Both the position numbers and the translations under genes were made by a program. The notes beneath the pieces were generated by a model. The model was not told where the DNA came from. It saw only the letters and a list, made by a program, of their open reading frames with translations, and did no database searches. Below, in pieces: positions 52,791 through 61,657 of a stretch of 64,000 nt of DNA. Where the stretch lies: positions 1-64,000 of the forward strand of contig NZ_JBHLZU010000010.1 in assembly GCF_042429765.1 (NCBI RefSeq), given 5' to 3'. Each line of letters opens with the position of its first letter. The first letter of the stretch is position 1. Source of the DNA: Allokutzneria oryzae (GTDB lineage: Bacteria > Actinomycetota > Actinomycetes > Mycobacteriales > Pseudonocardiaceae).

Positions 52791-53871
52791 CGAAGAACTG
52801 GACCGGGCGCTGGACGCGGGCCTCGACCGCCTCGCGGACGTGCCGGACATGACCGAGAGCGCGTTCCAGTCCGGTCGCGCGCGGTTGTTCGCCGCCATGA
52901 GTGAGAGCACCACGACACCGGAGGACGAGTTGACGATCACCCAGGACGCCCCCGCCGTCACCACCGAGAAGAGCGCGCCGAGCAGGAAGCCGCGCCGCTG
53001 GCTGGCCGCTGCCGCCGCGGTCGGGGTGCTCACGGCCGGTGGCCTGCTCTCGCAGGCGATCGGCTTCGACAGCGCGGGTGAGGCGCACGCGGAGGCAGTC
53101 GCGAAGCTCAACAAGGCCGCGGACCTGGCCGCCGTGAACACCGATCTCCAGGTCGGGCCGGGCCAGTACCTGTACCGGGCGCTGCTCTTCGACGGCATCT
53201 CCACCTACAGCGAGGGCACCGCCTCCCACGGCGCGGGCATCCAGGAGACGTGGATTCCGGGCGACCGTGGCGCCGACTGGCTGGAGCGGCGCGCGGACAT
53301 CGGTGAGCCGGCGTGGGTGCCGGGTCTGGAAGGAAGCGGAAAACCCGCGGGGACGCCGAAGGGACTGCTCGGCGAGTGGCGGGCCAAGTGCGGCAACTTC
53401 TCCTACTTCGCCAAGGGCAGTGAGAGGTCCTGCGACAAGGGCGACTGGTACAACCCGACGCCGGAGTTCCTCGCGAGCCTGCCGAAGGACCCCCAGCAGC
53501 TCTACCAGCGGCTCGTCGCGGAGCACCCCCACGGTGACGCGGCGGTCGTGACGGGCGTCGGTTCGCTCCTCGGCACCGGCCGAGTCCCCGCGGACGTCCG
53601 CGCCGCGCTCTACCGCGCGCTGGCACTCGTGCCGAGCATGACCACCACCGCTGATGTCGCCAATCTGGACGGGCGCAAGGGAACCGCGCTCGGCGTGCGT
53701 TCCGGCAAGGAGTTCCGCGAGATCATCATCGATCCGGCGACCGGCCAGTACATCGGTGAGCGCTCCGTGGTCGCCGAGGCCGACGGCGGTCTGCAGCCCG
53801 GCACGGTCCGCACCTCCAGCGCTCTGCGCACGGGCGTGGTCGCCGACGCCGGGACCCCGCCTGCCAAGTAG
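52783..53871 (+). CDS. CU044_5270-family membrane protein, sigma-factor partner
   Basis: 362 residues. The cytosolic N terminus is acidic (about 1-70) with ELDRALDAGLDRLADVPDMTESAFQSGRARL. One membrane helix follows (WLAAAAAVGVLTAGGLLSQAI), then a large extracytoplasmic domain (AEAVAKLNKAADLAAVNTDLQVGPGQYLYR...) typical of the CU044_5270 family. These proteins follow sigma-factor genes and are presumed anti-sigma factors or envelope sensors. The overlap with the sigma gene supports that pairing. Confidence 0.82.
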   Translation: MRDEELDRALDAGLDRLADVPDMTESAFQSGRARLFAAMSESTTTPEDELTITQDAPAVTTEKSAPSRKPRRWLAAAAAVGVLTAGGLLSQAIGFDSAGEAHAEAVAKLNKAADLAAVNTDLQVGPGQYLYRALLFDGISTYSEGTASHGAGIQETWIPGDRGADWLERRADIGEPAWVPGLEGSGKPAGTPKGLLGEWRAKCGNFSYFAKGSERSCDKGDWYNPTPEFLASLPKDPQQLYQRLVAEHPHGDAAVVTGVGSLLGTGRVPADVRAALYRALALVPSMTTTADVANLDGRKGTALGVRSGKEFREIIIDPATGQYIGERSVVAEADGGLQPGTVRTSSALRTGVVADAGTPPAK

Positions 53872-53873
53872 GC

Positions 53874-53935
53874 GTGGCACACTTGGTGGATCGCGTCGCA
53901 TCGGGGGCGGCGCGATCCACCTTTCCTTGTGCCAC
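53874..53935. terminator. Nested hairpin terminator
   Basis: Outer stem GTGGCACA/TGTGCCAC encloses inner stem GGTGGATCGCG/CGCGATCCACC. It sits between convergent genes. Confidence 0.8.
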
Positions 53936-53942
53936 AAGGGGT

Positions 53943-54734
53943 TCAGCCGAGCCAGGGCTTGGCGATCCGCTCGTAGGTGCCGTCGTGCAGCGCCAGGTTG
54001 AGCCACTGGTCGACCCACTGCTGGAAGACGACATCGCCGAGCGGGACCAGATAGGCCTTCTCCGAGAAGGTGAACGGCTTCTCCGGGTGCACCGAGCACA
54101 GCGCGGGGCGCAGCTTGGCCTGCCACCGCGTCTCCGCGGCGTCGGTGATCATCAGATCCACCCGGCCCGCCTCGATCTCCTCGAAGATCGTGTTGTTGTC
54201 CGGGTGCCCGACGACGGTGGCCTGCTTCAGGTTGGCGCGGGCGAACTGCTCGTTGGTGCCGCCGGGGTTGACGATCGCGCGCACCCCCGGCTTGTCGATC
54301 TGCTCAAGGGTCTGGAAGCGGCCGACGTTCTCGCAGCGGGTGATCGGCGTCTTGCCGTCGACCACGTACGCCTTGGTGTAGAAGGCGTGCCGGGCGCGCT
54401 CCAGGGTGATCGACACCCCGCCGACCGCGATGTCGCAGCCGCGACGGAAGTCGTCGACGAGGGTCTTCCACGTGGTCGGCACGATCGTCATCCGCACGCC
54501 GAGGCGCTTGGCGAGATCACCGGCCATGTCCAGGTCGATCCCGCTCCACGCCCCGGTCGCGGGGTCGCGGTAGGTGAAGGGCCGGTAGTCGCCGGTGCTG
54601 CACACGCGGAGCTCACCACGCTTGCCGACCTCGTCGAGCCGGGTGCCCGCACCCTGTTCGTCGGGGCTCGCGCAGGAGACCGACCCGAGCGCGAGCACGG
54701 ACACCACCGCGATCAGAACCGCCTTGGCACGCAT
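53943..54734 (-). CDS. PheC-like cyclohexadienyl (arogenate/prephenate) dehydratase, exported
   Basis: 263 residues with the fold of solute-binding protein family 3. Along its length it strongly resembles the periplasmic cyclohexadienyl dehydratase PheC of Pseudomonas: GELRVCSTGDYRPFTYRD, IDLDMAGDLAKRLGVRM, DGKTPITRCENVGRFQTLEQ, AIVNPGGTNEQFARANLK, HPDNNTIFEEIEAGRVDLM, RPALCSVHPEKPF. PheC decarboxylates and dehydrates prephenate or arogenate to phenylpyruvate or phenylalanine outside the cytoplasm. The N terminus is a signal peptide with a cysteine at residue 21 (SVSC, an imperfect lipobox). The alternative is a true amino-acid binding protein, but no transporter genes adjoin it. Confidence 0.75.
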   Translation of the reverse strand: MRAKAVLIAVVSVLALGSVSCASPDEQGAGTRLDEVGKRGELRVCSTGDYRPFTYRDPATGAWSGIDLDMAGDLAKRLGVRMTIVPTTWKTLVDDFRRGCDIAVGGVSITLERARHAFYTKAYVVDGKTPITRCENVGRFQTLEQIDKPGVRAIVNPGGTNEQFARANLKQATVVGHPDNNTIFEEIEAGRVDLMITDAAETRWQAKLRPALCSVHPEKPFTFSEKAYLVPLGDVVFQQWVDQWLNLALHDGTYERIAKPWLG

Positions 54735-54765
54735 GGGCTGCACCCTAATGCCGAGGCGCCCTTGA

Positions 54766-55392
54766 TCAGATGCGGAAGTACGCGGTGCCGTCGATCTTTC
54801 CGCCGTTGCAGACGAATCCGTTCGACCACGGCACGATGAACTGCTGGGTGTCGTCCGGCGGCGTCACCGCGAGCACGTCCGCGGTCGGGGCGCACGGCCC
54901 GTCCGTCGGTTCGTTGCCCGCGGGCATCGGACTCCAGTGCAGCTTCTTGCCCGCCTTCTGCCCCGGCGGCAGCATGACCGTCTTCGGGCCGGGGTCCGCG
55001 CTGCGTTCCGCCCTTGTCGGCACGGCCTCGCCGTCGTTGCGGCGCAGCTCCATGCCGCCGTAGCCGAAGAGCGTGCAGAGCTTGCCGCTCTTGTTCGTCA
55101 CCACGAGCGTCGCGTAGCGCTGACCGGCGCCGGCGTCGCTGTCCTTGATCTCGCCACGCAGGTCGGCGGCCGTACACCGCGTCGTCGCGGGCTTGGCGCC
55201 CTCCGGATGCGGCTCGCCCGGAGCGACCTTCGGGGGTTCCGGTGTGGCCGGAGGCGGGACGCTGGAGGTCGTCGACGGTGTTGCCGCGAGCGGGTTCGGG
55301 GCCGCGGGTTGCGCTGGCGGTGGTGTGCCGCACGCGGTGATCGCCACGAGGAGCACGGCGCTGCCGGCGACTGCCTGTCCGATACGACGCAT
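54766..55392 (-). CDS. DUF4232 lipoprotein
   Basis: 208 residues. The signal peptide has lipobox ITAC (Cys21), then a Pro/Thr-rich linker of about 50 residues, then a DUF4232-type beta domain: TRCTAADLRGEIKDSDAGAGQRYATLVVTNKSGKLCTLFGYGG (in parts) with LPPGQKAGKKLHWSP. It is common on actinobacterial cell surfaces; the function is unknown. ATG 55392 is preceded by GGGAGG. It lies directly upstream of the pheC-like gene (31-bp gap, same strand), so the two may form an operon of lipoproteins. Confidence 0.8.
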   Translation of the reverse strand: MRRIGQAVAGSAVLLVAITACGTPPPAQPAAPNPLAATPSTTSSVPPPATPEPPKVAPGEPHPEGAKPATTRCTAADLRGEIKDSDAGAGQRYATLVVTNKSGKLCTLFGYGGMELRRNDGEAVPTRAERSADPGPKTVMLPPGQKAGKKLHWSPMPAGNEPTDGPCAPTADVLAVTPPDDTQQFIVPWSNGFVCNGGKIDGTAYFRI

Positions 55393-55463
55393 CTCTAGGA
55401 CCTCCCTGTCAAGGAGTACCCGGTCATGTCCCGTTTTACACCGGAACGGAGCAGGCGGCCCGC

Positions 55464-56516
55464 CTAGATCAGCCACCCCGACGCAAGTTCCACCATCCCG
55501 CTGACCGGGGCCGTCCAAACATAGGTCCACGCCGTCAGCCCGTTGTCCACGGCAACCCGGATGCGGCGGTAGTCCTCGCCCTCGTACTCGTCGAGCACAC
55601 GCAGTCCGGCAGCGGGATCGCGCAGCTCCAGCACACGTCCAGGCACTCCGGAGCCGTCACCGAGGTGCAGCGCGGGATAGCCGAGTCCGGTGTCGTACAG
55701 CTTCCCTGACAGGCGCCCCGCCGTCCCCGCGCCGCTGACCAGGGGCTCGATCAGCCGCCACGCCGATGCGCCCGGCTGGAGCGTGCCGTAGACGAAGAGC
55801 CGGTTCGGCCACTCGTCAGGCTCCGGAACTCCATCCACAAAGGACACATTGAGCCCGTGGTGCCCGGTGGTTCCCCGGAGCGCGAGAGCCGCGTACTGGT
55901 CGACCTCCGCGCATCGCACCATCTCGCCGTCGCGCAGCAGCGGCATGCGGATCTCGGTCAGGCCGACGTAGCTCACCGCACCGTCCACAATGGAGCCGTT
56001 GTCGAGCGTGATCGTGCCGCTGCGCACGCGGGCGAGCCCGTACCGCTGGCCGCGCCCCTCGCACACGTCCAGCACCCTGATCTGTTCCGGCGTCGCCATC
56101 CACACCGCGTGCGTCTCGACGACGCCCGGCATGGCCGCCAGGGTGGCCGGGCGCGCCCCGTCGCGCTTGCGCAGGCCGTTCGCCCACACAGCGGCCAGGT
56201 CGCCGCACCTCGCTCGCAGGACGACGGCCGGACCCGGCAGCCGCAGCGTCTCGCGGAGCCAGGTGATCTTCGACGGGCACTGGTTCGAGCCGTAGACCAG
56301 CACGGGAACCCGCTCGGCCAGCGGTGCGTGCCCGCGGTCGGCCAGCCAGGCGTCCAGCTCGCTGTCCGAGTCACCGAGCAGCCACGATCCGGCACCCGGC
56401 CGCAGCATGACGCCGCGCCCGTTCTCCTCGTGCAGGAAGGAGCCGTCGGGGCGCGCGCCGGGGTAGGGATCGGCCGGGAAATCAGAGTCCCTGAAGGAGC
56501 TGAACGGCGGGGGCAT
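55464..56516 (-). CDS. Two-domain gamma-glutamylcyclotransferase-like protein
   Basis: 350 residues with two glycine-rich openings of the cyclotransferase fold. VLVYGSNQCPSKI at about residue 72 begins a first, BtrG/GGCT-like domain. RLFVYGTLQPGASAW at about 238 begins a second AIG2-like domain that ends in RVLDEYEGEDYRRIRV, with the characteristic Glu region. Such proteins cleave gamma-glutamyl amides to 5-oxoproline. The tandem arrangement is unusual. The start ATG 56516 is separated from mtnA by a 21-bp divergent gap, so the promoters overlap. Confidence 0.72.
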   Translation of the reverse strand: MPPPFSSFRDSDFPADPYPGARPDGSFLHEENGRGVMLRPGAGSWLLGDSDSELDAWLADRGHAPLAERVPVLVYGSNQCPSKITWLRETLRLPGPAVVLRARCGDLAAVWANGLRKRDGARPATLAAMPGVVETHAVWMATPEQIRVLDVCEGRGQRYGLARVRSGTITLDNGSIVDGAVSYVGLTEIRMPLLRDGEMVRCAEVDQYAALALRGTTGHHGLNVSFVDGVPEPDEWPNRLFVYGTLQPGASAWRLIEPLVSGAGTAGRLSGKLYDTGLGYPALHLGDGSGVPGRVLELRDPAAGLRVLDEYEGEDYRRIRVAVDNGLTAWTYVWTAPVSGMVELASGWLI

Positions 56517-56537
56517 CCCCGGTACCGTACGGAACCC

Positions 56538-57545
56538 GTGGAACGGACCACCATCACCTGGGTCGACGGGCACGTTGAGACGATCGACCAGACCATGCTT
56601 CCCGAACTCCGGCTGCTTCGACTGTCCACTGTGGATGAGTTGGTCGACGCGATCAAACGCCTGGTCATCAGAGGAGCGCCGTTGCTCGGCGCCGCTGGTG
56701 CCCTTGGCGTGGCGCTGGCGGCGGCCGTCTCGGAGCGGTCGGGCTACGACGCGGAGCGGGTGCGCCGCGACGCCGAGCTGATCGCGTCGGCCAGGCCGAC
56801 CGCGGTGAACCTGCGCTGGGGTGTCGAGCAGGTGCTCCCCCTCGTCGACGAGGGGGCGGACGCGGTGCTGCTCGCCGCGCTGGACCTGGCCGCCGCCGAC
56901 GTCACCGCGAACAAGGCACTCGGCAGGCGCGGCGCGGACTTCCTGCGCGAGCAGCTCGGTGATCGGCCGCTCGCACTGCACACCCACTGCAACGCGGGCG
57001 CGCTGGCCTGCGTGGGCTGGGGCACCGCACTGGGCGTCGTGCGCTCGCTCCAGGAGGACGGGCTGGTGCGCATGGTCTTCGCCGACGAGACCCGGCCGCT
57101 GTTCCAGGGCTCGCGGATCACCGCGACCGAGCTCGCCGAGCTGGGGCTGCCGCACCGGGTGGTCGTGGACGGCGCCGGGGCGGGGCTGATCGCGCGCGGC
57201 ATGGTGGACGCGGTGATCGTGGGCGCGGACCGGATCGCGGCCAACGGCGACGTGGCGAACAAGGTCGGTACCTATCCGCTCGCGCTGGCCGCGGCCCGCG
57301 CGGGCATCCCGTTCGTCGTCGCGGCCCCTGAGTCCACTGTGGACGCCGCGACTCCCGAGGGCTCCTCGATCGAGATCGAGGAGCGCGACCCCGAGGAGGT
57401 GCTCGTCGTCGGTGGAACCCGGATGGCTCCCTCGGGCACCGGTGCGGTCAACCCCGCCTTCGACGTCACCCCCGCCGACCTGGTGACCGCGATCGTGACC
57501 GAGCGCCGGGTGATCCGTCCCGCGCAGGGAGAGCGGGCAAGCTGA
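56538..57545 (+). CDS. mtnA: Methylthioribose-1-phosphate isomerase
   Basis: A 335-residue enzyme that converts 5-methylthioribose 1-phosphate to the ribulose form in methionine salvage. Motifs are VIRGAPLLGAAGALGVALAA, RPTAVNLRWGVEQV, HTHCNAGALACVGWGTALGVVR (catalytic Cys region), ADETRPLFQGSRITATEL and VIVGADRIAANGDVANKVGTYPLA (catalytic Asp). The start is GTG 56538, with TACCGT 9 nt upstream. The gene carries TCCACTGTGGA twice (56625-56635 and 57333-57343). No other mtn genes are adjacent. Confidence 0.93.
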   Translation: MERTTITWVDGHVETIDQTMLPELRLLRLSTVDELVDAIKRLVIRGAPLLGAAGALGVALAAAVSERSGYDAERVRRDAELIASARPTAVNLRWGVEQVLPLVDEGADAVLLAALDLAAADVTANKALGRRGADFLREQLGDRPLALHTHCNAGALACVGWGTALGVVRSLQEDGLVRMVFADETRPLFQGSRITATELAELGLPHRVVVDGAGAGLIARGMVDAVIVGADRIAANGDVANKVGTYPLALAAARAGIPFVVAAPESTVDAATPEGSSIEIEERDPEEVLVVGGTRMAPSGTGAVNPAFDVTPADLVTAIVTERRVIRPAQGERAS

Positions 57546-57640
57546 ACTTTGTCCGTATTTGACGCTTGACTCCGGGGGCCGCTCGGGTCACTCTATGAGA
57601 GCGCTCACACAGGGCGCGGCGGAGGCCCCGGTCCCAGACA

Positions 57641-57704
57641 GGGGTCACCACAAGGGTTCGGGGGGATTGGCCCCAAGGCGGCGGAGGCCAATCCCCCTGA
57701 CCCC
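57641..57704. terminator. Two-tier hairpin between mtnA and P450
   Basis: GGGGGATTGGCC (57661-57672) pairs perfectly with GGCCAATCCCCC (57686-57697); outside it GGGGTCA (57641-57647) pairs with TGACCCC (57698-57704). It lies between convergent genes. Confidence 0.8.
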
Positions 57705-57721
57705 GCACCCGCCTCACCGCC

Positions 57722-58918
57722 TCACCAGGCGACGGGCAGCTCCCGGACCCCGTAGAACGGCGCGTCCATCTGGAACTCCAGGTCCCGCAACGCGACGCTG
57801 ACCCGCAGTCCCGGTGCCCTGCGCACCAGCGTCCGCAGCACCACGTCCAGCTCCAGCCGGGCCAGGTGCTGCCCGATGCACTTGTGCATGCCCCAGCCGA
57901 AGGTCATGTGGTCACTCGCGGGGCGGCAGACCTCCAGCCGGTCGGCGTCGGCGAAGTGCTCCGAGTCCCGGTTCGCCGAGGACAGCGCGAGGATCACGCC
58001 CTCACCCGCTCTGATCGTGCGCCCACCGACCTCGACGTCGGCGACCGCGGCCCGCACCACCCCATGCTGGGCGAGTCCCAGGTACCGCAGCAGCTCGTCG
58101 GCAGCGCCCGCGGCGCGGTCCGGCTCCGCCAGCAGCGCGGCCCACTGCTCGGGCTGCTCGTGCAGCGCCAGCACGGAGAGCGCGATCGCGTTGGCCGTCG
58201 TCTCGAAGCCGCCGACGAGCAGCAGCACCGACATGCCGACGAACTCCTCCCGCGTCAGCTCCCCGGTGCGCAGGTGCCGCACGGCCAGCCTGCTGAGCAG
58301 GTCGGTGCCGGGATCGTCCACGCGCGAGAGGACCAGCTCGTCGAGGTAGCCCTCCAGCTCCGCGAGCGCGGTGCCCACCTGGTCGGCGGGCAGCGAGCGG
58401 TCGAGGTGGCGGCGGCTGCGGTCGATGAAGAACTCGCGGTCGGACTCGGGCACCCCGAGCAGCAGGCTGATCACCCTGGCCGGCACGGGAACCGAGACCC
58501 TGCGCACCAGGTCGGCGGGTCGCGGGTCGGCCAGCAGGTCGTCGACGCAGTCGTCGACGATCGCCGAGACCGCCGGGCGCAGCGCCTCCACCCGCGCCGC
58601 GCTGAACTCCGCGGCCAGGATGCGGCGGTACCTGGTGTGCTGCGGGGGATCGGTCACCAGGAAGCTGCCCGGCCTCGCCGCCTCGTCCACCACCGGCCGC
58701 AGCTGCGGGTAGCCCGGTTTCGCCGGGTCGGAGCTGAACCGCGCGGGATCGCTGAGCACCCGCCGCACGTCGGCGTAGCGGGTGACCAGCCAGGCCGTCT
58801 GCCCGTGCCGCAGGCGGACCGGGGCGACCGGCAGCTCCGCGCGCAGCCGCTCGTACTCGGCGGGCGGGTCGAAACCCGGGCAGCGCGCCATCGGGAAACG
58901 GGGGATCTCATCAGTCAC
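57722..58918 (-). CDS. Cytochrome P450 (first of divergent pair)
   Basis: A 398-residue soluble P450. The I-helix is LLVGGFETTAN, the ExxR region is DELLRYLGLAQHGVVRAAV, and the heme loop FGWGMHKCIGQHLARLEL places the ligand at Cys347. GTG 58918 has AGGAGGG 7 nt upstream. The protein is clearly paralogous to the divergent P450 73 bp away, both opening with DPP-x-Y-x-RLRAELPV. No ferredoxin gene is adjacent, so electrons come from elsewhere. Substrate unknown. Confidence 0.92.
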   Translation of the reverse strand: MTDEIPRFPMARCPGFDPPAEYERLRAELPVAPVRLRHGQTAWLVTRYADVRRVLSDPARFSSDPAKPGYPQLRPVVDEAARPGSFLVTDPPQHTRYRRILAAEFSAARVEALRPAVSAIVDDCVDDLLADPRPADLVRRVSVPVPARVISLLLGVPESDREFFIDRSRRHLDRSLPADQVGTALAELEGYLDELVLSRVDDPGTDLLSRLAVRHLRTGELTREEFVGMSVLLLVGGFETTANAIALSVLALHEQPEQWAALLAEPDRAAGAADELLRYLGLAQHGVVRAAVADVEVGGRTIRAGEGVILALSSANRDSEHFADADRLEVCRPASDHMTFGWGMHKCIGQHLARLELDVVLRTLVRRAPGLRVSVALRDLEFQMDAPFYGVRELPVAW

Positions 58919-58991
58919 GTCAGCCCTCCTGAAGTGATCCTCACACCCGGGACCGGCACCGTGGCCATGGGAAATCTCGCATGATGGCGAG

Positions 58992-60191
58992 GTGGGCGAC
59001 GACGAGGCGGTGCTGGACTACCCGATGCGGCGCGGCGATCCCTTCGACCCGCCGCCGGACTACGTCAGGCTGCGCGCGGAGCTGCCGGTGTCGCGGGTCC
59101 GGCTGCGCTGCGGCCAGCTGGTGTGGTTCGTGACCAGGCAGGCCGACGCCCGCGTGGTGCTCGGAGACCCCGCGTTCAGCTCGGTGCCCAACGCGCCGGG
59201 CTACCCGCAGATCCGCCCGCTCCCCGAGGGCCCGCCGCCGCCGGGGGTCTTCCTGGCGATGGACCCGCCGGACCACACCCGCTTCCGCAGGATGCTGACG
59301 GGGGAGTTCACCGTCCGGCGCGTGGACGCGCTGCGCCCGGTGATCGACAAGGTGGTCGCGGAGTGCCTCGCCGACCTCACCGCGGTGGACGGTCCGGTCG
59401 ACCTGGTCGAGGTCTTCGCCCGCCCGGTGCCGTCCCTGGTGATCTGCGAGCTGCTCGGAGTGCCCTACGCCGACCGCGACTTCTTCGCCGAGCGCAGCCA
59501 GGTCCAGCTCGACCGGTCCGCGTCGGCCGAGGACGTCGCGCGGGCCGTTGAGGACCTGCGCGACTACCTCGACGGCCTGGTTCGCGCCAAGACGGGGAGC
59601 CCGGGCGACGACCTGCTCGGTCGCCTTGTGGCACAACGGGTCCACACCGGCGAGCTCACCCACGAGGAGCTGGTCGGCATCGCCCGCCTCCTGCTCGTCG
59701 CCGGGCACGAGACGACGGCGAACATGATCGGCCTCAGCGTGCTGACCCTGCTGACGCAGCGAGAGCGCTGGGCGGAGCTGTGCGCCGACCCCGGCCTGGT
59801 GCCGGGAGCGGTCGAGGAGCTGCTGCGGTTCTCCAGCGTCGTCCAGCAGGGGGTGGCGCGCGCCGTGACCTCGGACGTCGAGGTCGGCGGGCGGCTGATG
59901 CGCGCGGGCGACGGGGTGATCGTGGCGCTGGCCTCCGCCGACCGCGACGAACGGGTCTTCCCCGATCCGGACACCCTCGACCTGCGCCGTCCGGCCAACC
60001 GCCACATCGCCTTCGGCTTCGGCGTGCACCAGTGCCTCGGCCAGATGCTGGCGCGCGCCGAACTGGTCGCGGCCCTGACCGCCCTGACCCGCGAACTGCC
60101 GGCGCTGTCCCTGGCGATCGACCTCGCCGACGTGGAGTTCCGCCAGGACATGGCCGTATACGGGATCTCCGCCCTACCCGTTGTCCGCTGA
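58992..60191 (+). CDS. Cytochrome P450 (second of divergent pair)
   Basis: 399 residues: I-helix LLVAGHETTANMIG with the canonical acid-Thr pair, EELLRFSSVVQQGVARAV, and heme loop FGFGVHQCLGQMLARAEL with Cys348. It shares layout and many segments with the leftward P450, indicating gene duplication followed by divergent placement. The start is GTG 58992. The 3' end overlaps the lacI-type gene by 18 bp in convergent orientation, so the regulator and this P450 are not in one operon. Confidence 0.92.
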   Translation: MGDDEAVLDYPMRRGDPFDPPPDYVRLRAELPVSRVRLRCGQLVWFVTRQADARVVLGDPAFSSVPNAPGYPQIRPLPEGPPPPGVFLAMDPPDHTRFRRMLTGEFTVRRVDALRPVIDKVVAECLADLTAVDGPVDLVEVFARPVPSLVICELLGVPYADRDFFAERSQVQLDRSASAEDVARAVEDLRDYLDGLVRAKTGSPGDDLLGRLVAQRVHTGELTHEELVGIARLLLVAGHETTANMIGLSVLTLLTQRERWAELCADPGLVPGAVEELLRFSSVVQQGVARAVTSDVEVGGRLMRAGDGVIVALASADRDERVFPDPDTLDLRRPANRHIAFGFGVHQCLGQMLARAELVAALTALTRELPALSLAIDLADVEFRQDMAVYGISALPVVR

Positions 60192-61292
60192 CCCGTCGGG
60201 CGGGGGTGGCGCGGTCGAGGCCCTGACCACCAGGGTCGGCGGCGGGTCGGTGATCATCACGCGGCTGGGCTTGTCGCCGCTGAGCGAGCTCAGCAGCATC
60301 TGCGCGGCGCGGCGGCCCAGCTCGCGTTGCGGCGTCTGCACCGTGGTCAGCGGCGGGTTGGTGTGCTCGGCGACGATGTGCTCGTCTATCGCGATCACCG
60401 ACAGGTCGCCCGGCACCGTGAGGCCGAGGTCGTGGACGGCGCTGAGCGTGCCGAGCGCGCTGATCAGGTTCGCCACCACCAGCGCCGTCGGGCGCTCCTC
60501 AGCAGGAACGTCGAGGATCTCGCGCGCCGCCTGCTGGCCGCCCGTCCAGTGGAAGCCGCCGTCGGCGATCCACTCCGGGCGGACCGCGAGCCCGTGCTCG
60601 CGCATGGCCGCGGCGAACCCCTCCTGGCGGCGCAGGCCGGTGTCGGTGCGCAGCGGCCCGCTGACGTGGCCGATCCGCCGGTGGCCCAGCTCGACGAGGT
60701 GCTGCACCATCACCGCGACGTTGCGCTGCTCGTCCATCACCACGGAGGCGGGGTAGCTCGGCGTGCCGCGCTGGACCAGCACCATCGGCAGCCGCTCGCG
60801 CTCCGCCCACTCCTGGACGTTCGGGTCGTCCATGCTGGCGAAGGCGACCAGGATGCCGTCGACCCGGCCCTCCAGGCCGAGCCGCTCGTAGCTGATGCCC
60901 CCGCCCTCGCCCGCGCCCGCGCCCGCCTCGACCAGCATGAGCGTGTACTCCTGCTCGGCGGCGACCTCCTGGACGCCGCGCAGGATCTGGGTGAAGCCGA
61001 AGTTGTCCAGGTCGGGCACGAGCAGCCCGATCGCCTGCTGCCGTTGCAGCCGCAGCGCGCGGGCCTGCTGGTTGGGGCGGTAGCCCAGCTTCTCCGCGGC
61101 GTCGAGCACGCGTTGCCTGGTCTCCGCCCGGTACGGCATGTCCTGGCCGCGCAGCAGCCGGGACGCCGTTGAGACGTCCACACCCGCCGCCGCCGCGACC
61201 TCGCGCAGCGTCGGCCTTCCGCGTCGCACCGCCGGAACCGGTGTCGCGACGCGATCGCCTTCCGGTCGGTCGGCCGCTGACCTGGTGCCCAC
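60174..61292 (-). CDS. LacI-family transcriptional regulator
   Basis: 372 residues. The HTH is TLREVAAAAGVDVSTASRLLRG with the hinge helix KLGYRPNQQARALR, then a periplasmic-binding-protein-like sensor domain (IGLLVPDLDNFGFTQILRGVQEV, HRRIGHVSGP). It likely represses sugar-related genes. GTG 61292 is chosen because GAGGGGG lies 8 nt upstream; the extra N-terminal 25 residues before the HTH are Arg-rich and disordered. Frame extension to 61328 is possible. No matching operator was found nearby. Confidence 0.88.
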   Translation of the reverse strand: MGTRSAADRPEGDRVATPVPAVRRGRPTLREVAAAAGVDVSTASRLLRGQDMPYRAETRQRVLDAAEKLGYRPNQQARALRLQRQQAIGLLVPDLDNFGFTQILRGVQEVAAEQEYTLMLVEAGAGAGEGGGISYERLGLEGRVDGILVAFASMDDPNVQEWAERERLPMVLVQRGTPSYPASVVMDEQRNVAVMVQHLVELGHRRIGHVSGPLRTDTGLRRQEGFAAAMREHGLAVRPEWIADGGFHWTGGQQAAREILDVPAEERPTALVVANLISALGTLSAVHDLGLTVPGDLSVIAIDEHIVAEHTNPPLTTVQTPQRELGRRAAQMLLSSLSGDKPSRVMITDPPPTLVVRASTAPPPPDGSADNG

Positions 61293-61657
61293 TTCACAAC
61301 CCCCTCGACGGCGCCGAACCGGTGCCACTCTAGGGGCTTGTCCGTGCCGGTCGCGGAATGCCGAACGCGATCACTCGGATGGCTGCCGGACATTCGGTTG
61401 TTCGATTCCGAAGTGCTGCACAAGATGGTCACGAGCTGGTCAAACAGCCGGACAAATAGCCGCGGCCGCGGCCACGGACATCCGGTCCCCCCGAACCGGA
61501 CCGCGTCCGTGCCGCGCCGCGACTCCCCCTTGTTCCCCGCGCCCCCCGGCGCGTCCCCCCGGCCTTTGTCGGAGCGGAGGTGCGACCCCTCGGCGTACCC
61601 CCGCCCGCTGAGAGAAATCCTGCCGAAGCCGACCCCCCACAACATCGGGAGAAACCC
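61293..61657. other. Intergenic region upstream of lacI-type gene
   Basis: 365 bp. The half nearest the regulator is less GC-rich (around 61360-61460) and probably holds its promoter; the rest is C-rich. No gene or clear palindromic operator is supported. Confidence 0.4.
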
